A DNA stretch of 64,000 nt from Apium graveolens (GCF_009905375.1 NC_133648.1:91266631-91330630), one strand, 5' to 3'. Positions 43,104-55,311 are shown, counted from the first letter of the stretch. Translations and numbers: made by a program. Notes: generated by a model not told the origin, from the letters alone.

Positions 43104-43545
43104 TCAAAAGACGGAGAAGTCGTCCATGAACACCTCGACATTATTCCCAATCATATCAGAGAATATAGCCATCATACATCTCTGAAAAGTGGCCGGTGTG
43201 CCACATAAGCCAAACAAAACTCTGCGAAAAGCAAACGTGCCAAATGGACAAGTGAAGGTAGTCTTTTCTTGATCCTCTGGTGTAATACATATCTGATTAT
43301 ACCCCGAATAACTATCCAGAAGACAATAATACTCATGACCGGACAACCTGTCAAACATCTGATCAATAAATGGAAGAGGGAAGTGATCCTTTTTTATGGC
43401 TTTGTTCAACTTTCTATAGTCCATGCATACCCTCCATCCTGTGACTGTTTGAGTGGGGATGAGCTCGTTCTTCTCATTTGCTACCACAGTAATACCTCCT
43501 TTCTTAGGTACACATTACACGGGGCTCACCCAAGAACTGTCAGAA
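43104..43545 (-). pseudogene. Athila RT palm
   Basis: VANEKNELIPTQTVTGWRVC, DYRKLNKAIKKDHFPLPF and the catalytic FMDDFSVF at about 43105-43130. A TAA near 43513 lies just before CVPKKGG (Gln expected), and a TGA follows FSVF at about 43102. Both break the polyprotein. Confidence 0.87.
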
Positions 43546-44560
43546 ATAGGATAAATGATTCCTGCATCCAGCCACTTCAGAATTTCTTTCTTCACCACTT
43601 CTTTCATGATAGGATTAAGTGTTCGCTGTTGCTCAACGGTCGGCTTACTACCTTCCTCTAGCAGAATTTTATGAATGCAGTATGAAGGGTTGATCCCTTT
43701 GATGTCTGCTATAGTCCATCTGATAGCCGATTTGAATTCTCTCAAGATCCTCAAGAGCTTGTCCTCCTCACTACCTGAAAGGTCAGATGCAATAATAACA
43801 GGTAAAGTAGATGCATCACCTAAAAAAGCATACCTCATGTGTTCAGGCAAGGGTTTAAGCTCCAAGGTAGGTGCTTCCTCAATAGATGGTTTGAGCTTTC
43901 CTTCAGTATTTTTGAGGTCAGAAGTCCCAAGAGATTCAAATGGCATGTCTAGTTTTCGCCTCCAAGGAGAAGCATTTAGATATTGTAGTTGCTCATTGCC
44001 ATCCTCATCCTCAATGTCAAAATCCCCCACTAAAGCTTTCTCTAATGTATCAGACATTATCACATGATCAAGTTCTGAAGTAACCGCAGAATCAATCAAA
44101 TCCACCTTGAAGCACTCCTCATCTTCTGTTGGGAATTTCATTGCTTTGAATACATTGAATGTCACATCTGGATCCTGCACCCGCATAGTAAGTTCACCTT
44201 TCTGCACATCTATCAAGATACGGCCTGTAGCCAAGAAAGGTCTCTCCAAGATTATTGGAATCTTCTTATTTTCCTCGAAATCCAGAATAACAAAGTCTGC
44301 AGGAAAGAAGAGCTTATCCACCTTTACTAGCACATCCTCCACTATGCCTCATGGGTATGTAATAGAACGATCAGCCAATTGTAGAGATATGTAGGTGGGC
44401 TTTGGATTAGGCAAATTCAACTTTTTGAAGATCGACAATGGCATCAGATTGATGCTTGCTCCCAAATCACACAGGCACTTGTCAAAAGACAACTTGCCAA
44501 TGGTGCAAGGAATGGTGAAGCTACCTGGATCTTTAAGCTTTAGAGGTAACTTTTGTTACA
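43515..44560 (-). pseudogene. Athila protease and PR-RT linker
   Basis: The active-site region [17 protein letters not shown] lies at about 44440-44490, with Asp-Leu-Gly in place of DTG as in Athila. A TAA (about 44557) precedes it. A TGA (about 44348) falls just after DRSITYP, where Arg (CGA) is likely. The downstream ORF 44342-43515 contains IILERPFLATGRILIDV (second half of the protease), an acidic linker and the start of RT (IIYPISDSSWVSPV). Confidence 0.82.
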
Positions 44561-46077
44561 GCACAGCACTGCATTCTTTCGTTAGAGCAACGGTCTCAAG
44601 GTCATCCAATTTCACCTTCCTTGAAAGAATACTCTTCATAAATTTCGCATAACTAGGCATTTGCTCCAGAGCCTCAGCGAAAGGTATATTGATGTGAAGT
44701 TTCTTGAACACCTCCAGAAACTTACCAAACTGCTTATCCAGCTTTTGTTGTTGCAAACTCTTAGGGAAAGGTGGTGGAGGATATAGCTGTTTCTCCCCTG
44801 TATTACCCTCATGCAGAGTGTGTTCAATAGTAGTCTTCCTTGGTTCCGCCGCTTTCTCCCATTGCTTAGCTTCTTCATCACCAACTTTAGCTTCTCCGTC
44901 TTTTGCTTTTTCAGCATCAGCAACTTTTCCAGACCTTAAGGTAATAACCTTGACTTGCTCTTTAGCTTCCTTCCTACCTGGCACTTCAGCATCACTGGGA
45001 AGTGTGCCAGGTTGATGATTGAGCAGTGCATTAGCTATCTGACCGATTTGATTTTCCAAGGTCTTGAAAGAAACCGCCTGACTTTTGCACAACAGCTTAA
45101 GTTCCTCAAAATCAGCACTAGAGGGTGGAGCTGCACCTCCTTGTTGAAGATATGATTGCCTTTGAGCATACTGCTGTGGTTGTTGGAATCCAGGTGGATT
45201 AAACTGTTTACTTATGCCTTGCTGATATGGTTGGTGAATAACATTCTGATGATTACTCCAGCTAAAATTTGGATGATTTTCTGTTGTTAGGATGATAAGT
45301 AGCTGGCACAGACTGCTGCGGTCGGTGATAATTGTTCACATACTGAACAGATTCATTAATAAGAAAACACTGATCCGTAGCATGAGACCCTGCACAAAGC
45401 TCACAGACTATAACTATCTGATTGACTCCATAGGTGGCTAGAGAATCGACCTTCATAGAGAGCGCTTGGAGCTGCGCTGCAATAGCTGTGGCTGCATCAA
45501 CTTCCAGAATACCTGCTACCTTCCCAGGCATCATCCTTTGAGTTGGGTTTTGATGCTCATTTGCAGCCATCGTCTCAATCAGATTATAAGCCTCAGTATA
45601 GCTTTTGGCCCACAAGGCGCCTCCAGCTGCTGCATTGAGCATGGGCCGAGATTGGGCCCCCAAACCATTATAGAAACCAGTGATCACCATCCAATCAGGC
45701 ATACCATGATGTGGACACTTTCTCAACATCTCCTTGTAGCGCTCCCAAGCTTCGCACATGGATTCTGTACGTTGCTGCACAAACTGAGTAAGAGCACTCC
45801 TCATAGCCGCAGTTTTCGCCATTGGATAGAACTTTACCAGAAACTTTTGCGCAAGATCTTGCCAAGTAGTGATGGACCCAGCTGGTTCAGAATGTAACCA
45901 GTCCTTAGCTTTATCCCTCAGAGAGAATGGGAAAAGCCTCAGCTTGATAGCCTCATCAGTCACACCATTATATTTGAAAGTACTACAGATTTTGACAAAA
46001 TTCATGATGTGCATGTTGGGGTCTTCAGTCGCTGCACCTCCGAAAGAAACAGAATTCTGCACCATCTGAATAGTGCC
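44561..46077 (-). pseudogene. Athila gag, central and C-terminal part
   Basis: Starting just inside the Tekay-1 target duplication, it reads QMVQNSVSFGGAATEDPN, LRLFPFSLRDKAKDWL and ITTWQDLAQKFLVKFYP, diagnostic Athila gag segments. A knuckle-like CELCAGSHATDQC is at about 45373-45412. A frameshift near 45270-45290 leads to the second ORF (45092-44556), with FKTLENQIGQIANALL and LRSGK, which ends at AVL*. The N-terminus lies at 58766-59015 on the far side of Tekay-1. Confidence 0.87.
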
Positions 46078-46082
46078 TGGCT
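46078..46082. other. Target site duplication of Tekay-1, left copy
   Basis: TGGCT, identical to 58761-58765. Perfect 5-bp TSD within Athila gag. Confidence 0.95.
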
Positions 46083-49000
46083 TGTAATATCCGGGATATA
46101 TCGTGTAATTATTTTTGCTATTATATAATTATTATGTGTGTTCAGTATCTATTCTGTGAGTTAATTGTTAAGTGTTATCTGTACTTGAATATTCAAAAAT
46201 AATATTAATTGAGTATTTTAATTTTTATATGTCCAAAATAAAATATAGATAATTGTCATATCTTCCTAATTATTTTTATGTTGGTTTATGGATTTATAAG
46301 AATCATATGAAATTTCTAAAATCTTTTTCCGGGTAATTAAAATCTATTTTATAAAAACGGGAACCAACCGACGTCAACCGTTGTTACGTTTTTGGAACCC
46401 GAAACTCTTTCGAGAACTCCTTCCTAACCTAATTGTAATATTCCGAGCATTTTCCATGTTTCGACTTTTTCGATCCGGCTTTAGGTTTGTCCTGCGCGGG
46501 TCCCGGCGCAACATTTTCGATACAATATTCGTTTCGGTAAATCAATAAAACCCGTATTTTCGATAAACAGGAGCTTTTTATTAAACTATCCCAATTATCA
46601 CTTCGTAATACGTGTAACCAGGCGCTGAGACCAAGACCGCAGTACAAATTGTACTAATTTGGATAATTATCCCGAAAACCGATACCGTTTGGATCAGTTT
46701 TTACAAATAAACGTACCGTTTTATATCCGGAATGATCCAACGGGATACAAATTTTCCATAATTATAAATAGCCTTTTACCGTATTTTATTTCGTATCAAA
46801 ATCATTTGCAGATAGTTAATTATATAATTTTCAGAGAAAAGCCCTAATTTCTTAAAACTGTTCTAAGAATCAAACAGCAAAACGAAGGCGTTACCGATCT
46901 CTGTTTTCAAAGCTTGAGTAACCAAAACGAAGGATTTGAAGTGTTCTATCAGATTCTGAGCTTTGTTTCACTGCAGAAATCAAGGTTATTTTTCTAAAAA
47001 TTTATTTATTTTTGAATTTATTTTATTAAAAATATGAATTTTTGTTCGGATGATTGTTTGTATGATTTGATGATTGCATGTTGTAGAGCTTATTTTCCTG
47101 ATGATTTTCATATGTCATACGTCTGATTTGGAGTTCAATAACATGTTCAAATTTGAGTTTGATTTTCGAATTTCAAAATTAGGGTTTATAACCCGTATGA
47201 ATGTTCTTAATTGAAATTTGGGGGTTTCTTATTCTGTGATAGATTGATGATGTGTTATAGTGGGTTGTGTTCTCTGTGAAATTTGCAATCTAGTCGTATA
47301 AGTTTCATGAACCAACGAGGTCTGTAAAGAAGGGAGTTGTGTTTTGAAGTTTTCCGATGTTCGCCGGAAACTGAAAAACTTCACGACCAAATTCCGGCCA
47401 ACTCAGGGATTGTTAGGATGAATTGATTGCATGGTTGTGTTCCTGATGTTGTGTAGATGTGATCTGGAGGTGTTGGTGGGGTGAGGACGCCGGGAACGTG
47501 TTCTCCGGCGAACCCGACTGTTTTCCGGCGACCCCGTGGAAAATTACAGTTAAGTACCTATAGTTTTGAAAACGATGCAGTTTGGTCCCTGTAGTTTCCA
47601 GACTTTGCAAAAATTGGATTTCTGTTTTAAAAATGTTTAAAAATCATATTTCCTATTTATTTTTATTATAAAAATTCATTTTTAATTTCTGAAAATTCTA
47701 AAAATTATTATTTTAATTCTGAAAATTATTTTTAATTCACAAATAAATCTAAATTAATTAGTTAATTAATTTCAGTTAATTTCTAATTGATTAATTGGTC
47801 AATTAATTCAAAAATTAATTGATTAATTGATTTAATTAATTATTAATTGATTTTAATTAATTATTTAATTAGCTTTAATTATTTAAAAATGATTTAAAAA
47901 TTCTGAAAAAATAGTTTTGAGCTTTAAAATATTATTCTAAATTATTTCCAAGGCTCGATAATTATTCTAAAAATTATTTCGGAGCCAGAATGGGCCAACC
48001 GAACCCTGTTTATTAACCCGAAATTGATCCAACGACCCGTTTTAATTCCGAAAAATGTTTTAAAAATCATTTTAAATACTAGAAAGCCTATTTATGACCC
48101 GAGATTTCTTTATAAATAATATATCATTGATTACGTGATGTATTATGTGCTACATGTGACTTGTTAATTGACTATCGGTCTATATATTCGGTGTTTACTT
48201 GATTATCGCATAACTTTCAATCCGTTAATCGGATTTGGGTAAAACGAAGGGTAGATAGAAGTATGTGTTGAATAGAATTCCGTGAGTAAATTATTGATAG
48301 ATGCTTATGATATGTGAGCAGAAGAGGCAAGGCGTAGGAAAGGGAAACAGGTAGTTGAGGAGTAAGACGATTGTGATTGAAAGAAGTGCAGGATAGTAAG
48401 CTAATATCAGGAAAGTGTTCTGAACTTTCTCGAGATATTGTAATTCTTGATAGTCTTGTTGACATTGCAAGTGCTTTGAAGCACGGAAACCTAAATCCTG
48501 ATTTCAGTTATTGTTCTTGAGCTATGAACCATATTCTTTCTAATCCATTGATTATTGTATACCCAAACAAGAACCACAAATCTACGATACTACTCCACAA
48601 ATACATACAAACTAAATACCAGACACTGAACTGAATTATTATATACTCAATCCATGATATCTTATGCTTTGAAAGACCAAATCCTTGAAACCCTGAAACG
48701 TTGTTTCCTTTGTTATCCAATTCTTTCATTACCCAGCATTCAAGCTTTAAAAGTACCTTGTTGATCCTTACAAGGATTTAAACCCTTTCCTTGTTAAACA
48801 TTTATTGTTGTTAATGATTTCGTTTATTGTTTATTATTGCATATTATGTTATTATGTTAGAATTGGATTGTTTTTATAAAATTGTAGACCAGATTCATGG
48901 TCAGACCATATAATGGTCAAGTTAGGTCAATGTGTGCCTTGGATCCAGTAGTTAGAGCAATGCTGTGTGCCTTGCTCGGGGTTAGTGCGTGACTGATCAG

Positions 49001-49524
49001 CAGCCTAACCTTGGTTTTTAAATTAAAAGTATAATATCCAATTCTAAATCATAATCCATTGTTCACTTGATATCATAAACATATTCACCTGATGATCATT
49101 ATTCTCAGTTTTGTCATTGTGACTTGCTGAGCTAGTTAGCTCATTTGTGCGATGTTGTTTATATTCTTTCCAGTTAAAAAGAAACCAGTTGGTAAAGAGG
49201 ATCCCCAGTCCAGCGCGAGAGCTAGGGGTTCAGGTTGAGAAAGCTGAGCTAGTAGGCTTCTTTTGGAATAATTTAAGTTTGTAAAAGTTTGTAATAATGT
49301 TTAATACTCAGTTTGAATTTGAAATAGTTGGGATTTGAACGGTTTGTAATATATTAGTGTGTTTGGCTTATGTGCATACTTTAACCTGTTGCGGTCCGTG
49401 GTGATTGGTAAGTAGGGTCATTGTATATATTATTATTTTTATCTTTATTATTGTTATAAGCAGGTTATAATTAAGGTGTTTGTGTGGACCCCAAACTTCT
49501 GACCCGGGTTTGGAGGGCGCCACA
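46083..49524 (+). repeat. 5' LTR of Tekay-1
   Basis: 3,442 bp, TGTAATATCC...GTGCCACA-type ends (GGCGCCACA here). The TATA box is at 46763-46770, so U3 is about 0.7 kb and R-U5 about 2.7 kb, an unusually long transcribed leader. Compared with the 3' LTR it differs by scattered substitutions and two larger indels: about 19 bp near 47707 and about 10 bp near 47870, both absent from the 3' copy. Confidence 0.95.
46763..46770 (+). promoter_or_regulatory. TATA box of the Tekay-1 5' LTR
   Basis: TATAAATA followed by GCC, about 680 bp into the LTR. The matching box in the 3' LTR is at 56030-56037. It is the likely start of genomic RNA about 30 bp downstream. Confidence 0.7.
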
Positions 49525-49528
49525 GGTT

Positions 49529-49540
49529 TGGTATCAGAGC
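49529..49540 (+). other. Primer binding site of Tekay-1 (initiator tRNA-Met)
   Basis: TGGTATCAGAGC, four bases after the LTR end. It is the exact complement of the plant initiator-Met tRNA 3' end. Confidence 0.93.
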
Positions 49541-49722
49541 TACAGGTTATAAGTCACTGATACAAGCCTAGGTTAACGGGAATGGGTAGAGGGTTAGGAT
49601 TAGAAGTAAGGTATAGGATGATAGAACGCCGAGAGGTTGAGTGTTATGGTATAACCGGTATTAGTATAGTTTGCGTCGTGGTACGAGATTCTTATATTAC
49701 GATATAATTTCAGATAGCAGCG

Positions 49723-50241
49723 ATGGCCAACTCTTTTATTCCCGTATCAGCTGATCACTCAGAGCCTTCAGTTGGAGCACCAGCATCGGATCCACGTCCT
49801 GTGATTCCACCAGCATTGGCTATTCTACCTCCACCGGTGTTACAGCCCATACCATTGCAGGCTATTCCACCTCCAGGCATGAGGCCACCTGTCAGAGGAC
49901 CCCCACCAGCTGATTCAGATTCCACTGGGCATTCAGTAGTGAGTGCCCCATTCCAGTCTATATTGTCCCCAGTTCCTTATTACCGGTATGAGGCTCTTCT
50001 ATTGGAGCGTGATTCCTTGTTGGCTCAGATCAGAAAGTTATAGCATATCATCAGGACTACAAATGTTGATCGTGGTGTGAGGGAGCTTCGAGAGGAGATT
50101 CATGTGACACGGAGGGTTCTTGAGGCTAGGCTACATGGAGCTACACTACCTGGCAGAGGCCCTGATGCACTGATGGGCTGGGCTACTGAGGAGATGGAGG
50201 ACTTTGAGAGGCTGGCAGGACCAGAGTTTCCTTGGAGCTGA
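49723..50241 (+). pseudogene. Proline-rich pre-gag ORF of Tekay-1, one amber stop
   Basis: Starts at ATG 49723 and reads 106 codons to TAG 50041-50043. The same frame then continues 65 codons to TGA 50239-50241. Residues about 20-80 are proline-rich (PPALAILPPPVLQPIPL). From about residue 88 the sequence is charged and helical (YYRYEALLLERDSLLAQI), and after the TAG it stays so (REEIHVTRRVLEARL). It lies 180 bp after the PBS and 460 bp before gag. It has the same position and layout as the 269-codon ORF of Tekay-2 (326-1135) but clearly different sequence. The TAG fits a CAG codon mutated at C. No known domain. Confidence 0.65.
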
Positions 50242-50700
50242 GTTAGAGATTCAGAGATGGAGATACTGAGCAGTGTTGTATGGTTATGTAGTATGGACAG
50301 TAGTGTGTAGTGTGTATCAGAAGACTTTTGAGTTGTATTTATAGACTAGCGATGCTGACTAGTGAGTAGGTTGTTGTACCCTTTTTGCTTTGACTTTCGA
50401 AGCGTCTTTACGCTTGTACTACCCTAAAACTTTTGATCTATATATATCAGTACCTTTTTCCTTTCCAGCACTGTCATTTATTTTATTGCACCTGTTTTAC
50501 CTTACCTTATTTATTGCACCAGTTATACCCTGTGATACCATGTGCCCTGTTTTCCATAACTGTTTATATTCTGTAAAGAAGCATGCAATTTATTTAGTCA
50601 CAACTGTTTTCAAAAAGAGATATTCCTGTTTTACAAAACCTTTCTTTTATACAAAGATTTGATTCAAAAGCTAAATCAATTGATTGATTCTTTACAGAAA
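50242..50700 (+). other. Spacer between pre-gag ORF and gag of Tekay-1
   Basis: T-rich non-coding stretch (for example 50450-50640), with no ORF of note. The in-frame ATG at 50659 is 14 codons upstream of the preferred gag start. Confidence 0.6.
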
Positions 50701-52407
50701 ATGCCTCCCAGAAGAAATACCCGCACCAACACCCAGAATGAAGAAACCAACAACAATAATAACCAAGATGATACAACCCAGAATGTGAACCCAGGACCCA
50801 TGGACCCAGCAATAGCCCAGATTCTTCAAATCTTGGCCCAACAAACAGTTCACCTGGCACAACAACAACAAAGACAGACCAATCCCCAGGTAACTTTCAA
50901 AACTTTTCAGGCAATAAACCCACCAGAATTCAAGGGTTCCTTAGAGCCAATTGAAGCAAATGTTTGGTTAAAGGAAATAGAAAAGGCATTTGCCTTAGTG
51001 AAAGTGAAAGAGGAACAGAAGGTTGAGTTTGCAAGTTACTATCTGAAGAATGAGGCCACCTATTGGTGGGAAATGGTGAAGACATTGGAAGGCACAGATG
51101 TTATTAGTTGGGAAAGGTTCAAGGAATTGTTTTTAGAAAAGTATTTTCCTCAGTTTGTTCAGGATCAAATGGAGCTGAAGTTTTTAGAGTTAAAGCAAGG
51201 GAATATGTCGGTAACAGATTATGAGGGGAAGTTTGAGGAATTGTCAAGGTATGTGCCGTCGTATGTTGATACTGATAGAAAGAAAGCTAAGAGATTCCAA
51301 CAAGGCTTGAAGCCATGGATCAGGGGGAATGTAGTTATTTTTGAATTGGATACCTATGTCGAGGTTGTACAGAAGGCTATGATCGCAGAGACAGAGAGTG
51401 AGATGTTCCAGAAAGATAAGGAAAGCAAGAAAAGGAAAGTTGAGGGAAGTGAGGGTCAGTCACAAACAGGGAAGTTTCCAAATTTTAAGAAGGGCAAGTT
51501 TCAGCCAGGGAGAAATTTTAATTTCAGGAGACAAAATGCAGGAGACGGAGGCCAGGGCAATCGTCCAGCTAATGTGAATCAGCCGAATCAGTTGAGATTA
51601 ACTTTTCCAGATTGTCAAGTATGTGGAAAGAAGCATGGAGGAGTTTGTAACAAGTTGAATGTGGTATGTTTTAAATGCAACCAGAAAGGGCACTACTCGA
51701 GGGAGTGCCGAAATCAGCCAGCAAATAAGGATCAGCCTATCCGGAATCCAGCAGTGAAGGTTCCAGTCATTGGATTTACATGCTTTAAATGTGGGAAGCC
51801 AGGACATATGGCCAGGGATTGCAAGACACCAGCCCCAGTCAGTAATGCATTGAGGATTATGGGATCTACCCCAACAGTGAATGAGACTCCGAGGGCTAGA
51901 GTTTTTGACATGTCGGTGAAGGATGCGATCCAGGATACGGATGTCGTGGCAGGTACGCTTAATGTGAACTCTTTATATGCCAAAGTGTTAATAGATTCAG
52001 GAGCAACTCGATCGTTTGTTTCACAAGATTTTGTTAGTAAATTAAATTGTCCAGTTGAGTGCTTAAATGAAATAATGACTGTGGAGTTAGCAAATCAAGA
52101 ACGTGTAGTTGTGAATCAAGTTTGTGAGAATTATGAGGTTGAGATTTTTGGTAGTAAGTTTTGTGTAGATTTGATACCATTTAAGTTAGGAGAATTTGAT
52201 GTGATATTAGGGATGGATTGGTTATCTAAGCATGATGCTCAGATAGATTGTCGAAATAAGAAAGTAATGGTGAAAACGCCAGACGAAAGAATAGTAACGT
52301 TCCAGGGACAGAAGCAGGTAAAGAAGTTCATAACGATGATTCAAGCCAAGAAGTTACTATGGCAAGGATGCGAGCATTTCGTAGCATACGTGATTGACAA
52401 AAGTTAG
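50701..52407 (+). CDS. Tekay-1 gag and protease
   Basis: I prefer ATG 50701 (MPPRRNTRTNTQ), the usual Tekay gag start, over the in-frame ATG at 50659. The N-terminus is Asn/Gln-rich. The capsid core (residues about 70-220) has WLKEIEKAF, YYLKNEATYWW and FKELFLEKYFPQ. Two CCHC knuckles, CFKCNQKGHYSREC (about 323) and CFKCGKPGHMARDC (about 361), are preceded by CQVCGKKHGGVC. The aspartic protease has LIDSGATRSFVS (Asp at about 432) and DVILGMDWLSKHDA. The ORF ends at TAG 52405-52407, in frame with the RT ORF. In related elements gag and pol form one continuous polyprotein, so this stop probably arose by mutation. Confidence 0.9.
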   Translation: MPPRRNTRTNTQNEETNNNNNQDDTTQNVNPGPMDPAIAQILQILAQQTVHLAQQQQRQTNPQVTFKTFQAINPPEFKGSLEPIEANVWLKEIEKAFALVKVKEEQKVEFASYYLKNEATYWWEMVKTLEGTDVISWERFKELFLEKYFPQFVQDQMELKFLELKQGNMSVTDYEGKFEELSRYVPSYVDTDRKKAKRFQQGLKPWIRGNVVIFELDTYVEVVQKAMIAETESEMFQKDKESKKRKVEGSEGQSQTGKFPNFKKGKFQPGRNFNFRRQNAGDGGQGNRPANVNQPNQLRLTFPDCQVCGKKHGGVCNKLNVVCFKCNQKGHYSRECRNQPANKDQPIRNPAVKVPVIGFTCFKCGKPGHMARDCKTPAPVSNALRIMGSTPTVNETPRARVFDMSVKDAIQDTDVVAGTLNVNSLYAKVLIDSGATRSFVSQDFVSKLNCPVECLNEIMTVELANQERVVVNQVCENYEVEIFGSKFCVDLIPFKLGEFDVILGMDWLSKHDAQIDCRNKKVMVKTPDERIVTFQGQKQVKKFITMIQAKKLLWQGCEHFVAYVIDKS

Positions 52408-55311
52408 GAGCCAGCGAAACTTGAAGATATCCCAATAGTGAATGAATTTCCAGACGTATTTCCCGATGAATTGCCAGGACTTCCTCCAGATAGAGAAATT
52501 GAATTTGCGATCGACTTAGCACCTGGAACAGAACCAGTATCTAAGGCCCCGTACAGAATGGCGCCTGTTGAGATGAAAGAGCTAGCAAAGCAATTACAGG
52601 AATTGTTAGAGAAAGGAGTAATCAGACCCAGCGTATCCCCGTGGGGAGCCCCGGTATTATTTGTCAAGAAGAAATATGGAAGCATGAGACTGTGCATCGA
52701 CTATAGGGAGCTCAACAAGCTGACAATCAAGAACAAGTATCCGTTACCCAGAATCGATGATTTGTTTGACCAATTGAAGGGAGCCAAGTACTTCTCCAAA
52801 ATTGATTTAAGATCGGGATATCATCAACTAAAGATCAAGCCAGAAGATATACCAAAGACAGCCTTCAGAACAAGGTATGGACATTACGAGTTTTTAGTGA
52901 TGTCTTTTGGATTGACCAACGCCCCAGCAGCATTTATGGACCTGACGAATAGAATTTTCAAAGAGTATTTGGATAAGTTTGTTATTGTGTTTATAGACGA
53001 TATTTTAATCTATTCAAAGACGGAAGAGGATCATGCGGAACATATGAGAACGGCTTTGGAGATTTTAAGGAAAAAGAAGTTATATGCTAAATTCTCGAAG
53101 TGTGAGTTTTGGCTACGAGAAGTTCAGTTCTTAGGACACATAGTCAGTAACGAAGGGATCAAAGTGGACCCGGCAAAGATCGAAGCAATTATGAATTGGG
53201 AGAGACCGAGAACACCCACTGAGGTAAGAAGTTTCTTGGGATTGGCAGGATATTATCGACGATTCGTTCAGAATTTTTCAAGGATTGCCACACCATTAAC
53301 AAAGCTTACACGAAAGAATGAAAAGTTTATATGGAACGACAAGTACGAAGAAAGTTTCCAGGAGTTGAAGCGGAGATTAATCACGACACCTGTTTTGTCA
53401 CTTCCAGACGATCAAGGGAATTTCGTAATTTATAGTGATGCTTCTCATAAAGGATTAGGATGTGTTTTAATGCAGCACAAAAAGGTGATTGCGTATGCAT
53501 CAAAACAATTGAAACCACACGAACAAAAGTATCCTACTCATGACTTGGAGCGAGCAGCTATAGTTTTTGTTTTGAAGATTTGGAGACATTATTTGTATGG
53601 AGAAAAGTGTGAGATTTTCACGGATCACAAAAGTTTGAAATATATATTTACCCAGAAGGAACTTAATATGAGGAAAAGGAGATGGTTAGAATTAATCAAG
53701 GATTATGATTGCTCGATTAATTATCATCCCGGTAAGGCGAACGTGGTGGCAGACGCGTTAAGTCGGAAGGAAAAGTTAAATGAGTTATCAGTACCTGAGG
53801 ATATATATAAGGAATTTCAGAAATTGGAATTGGAAATTAGAGTTTGTGAACCTGAGGAAGCGAAAGTGTACAGTATGACTTTCCAGCCGGAGTTGTTGGA
53901 GAAAATAAAGAAATGTCAGAAAGATGTAATGGATCAAGATATAAATTGTTTGGTAGGTGAAGAATTATGCACGCAGAAGGATGATCAAGGCATTTTGAGA
54001 TTTTCATCTAGAATCTGGATTCCACCAGTGACGGAGTTAAAGAATGAAATTTTACAAGAAGCACATAGTTCAAGATATTCCATCCATCCAGGGAGTACCA
54101 AAATGTATAGAGATTTAAAGAAGAATTATTGGTGGCCAGATATGAAGAGGGAAATTGCGGAATGGGTTAGCAAATGTTATACCTGTCAGAGAGTTAAAGT
54201 AGAGCATCAAAGACCAAGCGGATTGCTACAGCCATTGGAGATTCCAGAGTGGAAGTGGGAACATATTACCATGGATTTCATAGTTGGATTACCAAGGACA
54301 AGGGCTAATCATGATGCCATTTGGGTTATAGTGGATAGACTTACCAAGTCAGCTCATTTTCTGCCCATAAATGAAAGATTTTCGCTCGACAAGTTGGTCC
54401 ATATGTACCTAAAAGAAATTGTAGTTCGTCATGGAGTTCCAGTGTCTATCGTATCTGATCGAGATCCAAGGTTTAATTCAAGATTCTGGAAGAGTTTTCA
54501 AGAATGTTTGGGAACAAGACTGAATATGAGTACAGCTTATCACCCCCAAACGGATGGCCAAAGTGAAAGAACGATCCAGACAATCGAGGATATGTTACGT
54601 GTTTGTGCTATTGATTTCAAAGGAAGTTGGGACGAATATTTACCTCTGGTAGAGTTTGCTTACAACAACAGTTATCATGCCAGCATTGGAATGCCACCCT
54701 ATGAAGCCCTTTATGGACGTAAATGTAGATCTCCCATATATTGGGACGAAGTAGGAGAACACAAGATACTTGGACCTGAACTGGTACAGCAGACAAAGGA
54801 ATTTATTGAACTTATCCAGAAAAGATTAATAGCCGCTCAAAATCGTCAGAGGAAATATGCATACCAATCAAGGAAGGACATGGAATTTGAAGAAGGAAGC
54901 TTGGTATTACTGAAAGTATCACCATGGAAAGGACTAACGAGGTTTGGAAAGAAAGGGAAGCTAAGCCCAAGATATGTCGGACCTTTTGAGATCCTAAAGC
55001 GCGTTGGCAAAGTAGCTTACGAATTGGCGTTACCTCCGCACATGGAGCACATTCACAATGTTTTTCATGTATCGATACTCAAGAAATATAATCCAGACTC
55101 CAGGCATGTAATAGAATATGAGCCAATAGAGCTTCAGGCAGATTTATCATATGTAGAGAGTCCGATAGAGATTCTAGAGGCAAGAGAGAAAGTATTGAGA
55201 AATAAAGTGGTAAAGTTAGTAAGAGTATTGTGGAGAAACCCAAAGGTTGAAGAGTCAACCTGGGAGTTAGAAAATGATATGAGAGAAAAATATCCTCATT
55301 TGTTTTCTTAG
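52408..55311 (+). CDS. Tekay-1 RT, RNase H, integrase and chromodomain
   Basis: Same frame as gag-PR after the [23 protein letters not shown] opens the RT linker. RT has [40 protein letters not shown] and catalytic FIDD (about residues 185-188 from 52438). RNase H has [14 protein letters not shown] and [11 protein letters not shown]. The integrase zinc finger ends CYTCQRVK; the DDE core has [16 protein letters not shown] and DGQSERTIQ. The GPY/F region is [19 protein letters not shown]. The C-terminal chromodomain ([16 protein letters not shown] ... [19 protein letters not shown]) assigns it to the chromoviruses and may guide insertion to heterochromatin. All catalytic residues are present over 957 open codons. 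Confidence 0.95.
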   Translation, partial: EPAKLEDIPIVNEFPDVFPDELPGLPPDREIEFAIDLAPGTEPVSKAPYRMAPVEMKELAKQLQELLEKGVIRPSVSPWGAPVLFVKKKYGSMRLCIDYRELNKLTIKNKYPLPRIDDLFDQLKGAKYFSKIDLRSGYHQLKIKPEDIPKTAFRTRYGHYEFLVMSFGLTNAPAAFMDLTNRIFKEYLDKFVIVFIDDILIYSKTEEDHAEHMRTALEILRKKKLYAKFSKCEFWLREVQFLGHIVSNEGIKVDPAKIEAIMNWERPRTPTEVRSFLGLAGYYRRFVQNFSRIATPLTKLTRKNEKFIWNDKYEESFQELKRRLITTPVLSLPDDQGNFVIYSDASHKGLGCVLMQHKKVIAYASKQLKPHEQKYPTHDLERAAIVFVLKIWRHYLYGEKCEIFTDHKSLKYIFTQKELNMRKRRWLELIKDYDCSINYHPGKANVVADALSRKEKLNELSVPEDIYKEFQKLELEIRVCEPEEAKVYSMTFQPELLEKIKKCQKDVMDQDINCLVGEELCTQKDDQGILRFSSRIWIPPVTELKNEILQEAHSSRYSIHPGSTKMYRDLKKNYWWPDMKREIAEWVSKCYTCQRVKVEHQRPSGLLQPLEIPEWKWEHITMDFIVGLPRTRANHDAIWVIVDRLTKSAHFLPINERFSLDKLVHMYLKEIVVRHGVPVSIVSDRDPRFNSRFWKSFQECLGTRLNMSTAYHPQTDGQSERTIQTIEDMLRVCAIDFKGSWDEYLPLVEFAYNNSYHASIGMPPYEALYGRKCRSPIYWDEVGEHKILGPELVQQTKEFIELIQKRLIAAQNRQRKYAYQSRKDMEFEEGSLVLLKVSPWKGLTRFGKKGKLSPRYVGPFEILKRVGKVAYELALPPHMEHIHNVFHVSILKKYNPDSRHVIEYEPIELQADLSYVESPIEILEAREKVLRNKVVKLVRVLWRNPKVEESTWELENDMREKYPHLFS

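Noticed and set aside
42624..43208. 194-codon + strand ORF opposite Athila RT and RNase H
   Set aside because: Mirror of conserved pol codons on the minus strand; no independent features.
46659..46847. 62-codon ORF identical in both Tekay-1 LTRs (also 55926-56114)
   Set aside because: It spans the TATA box; identity is due to the LTR duplication and not to selection on a protein.
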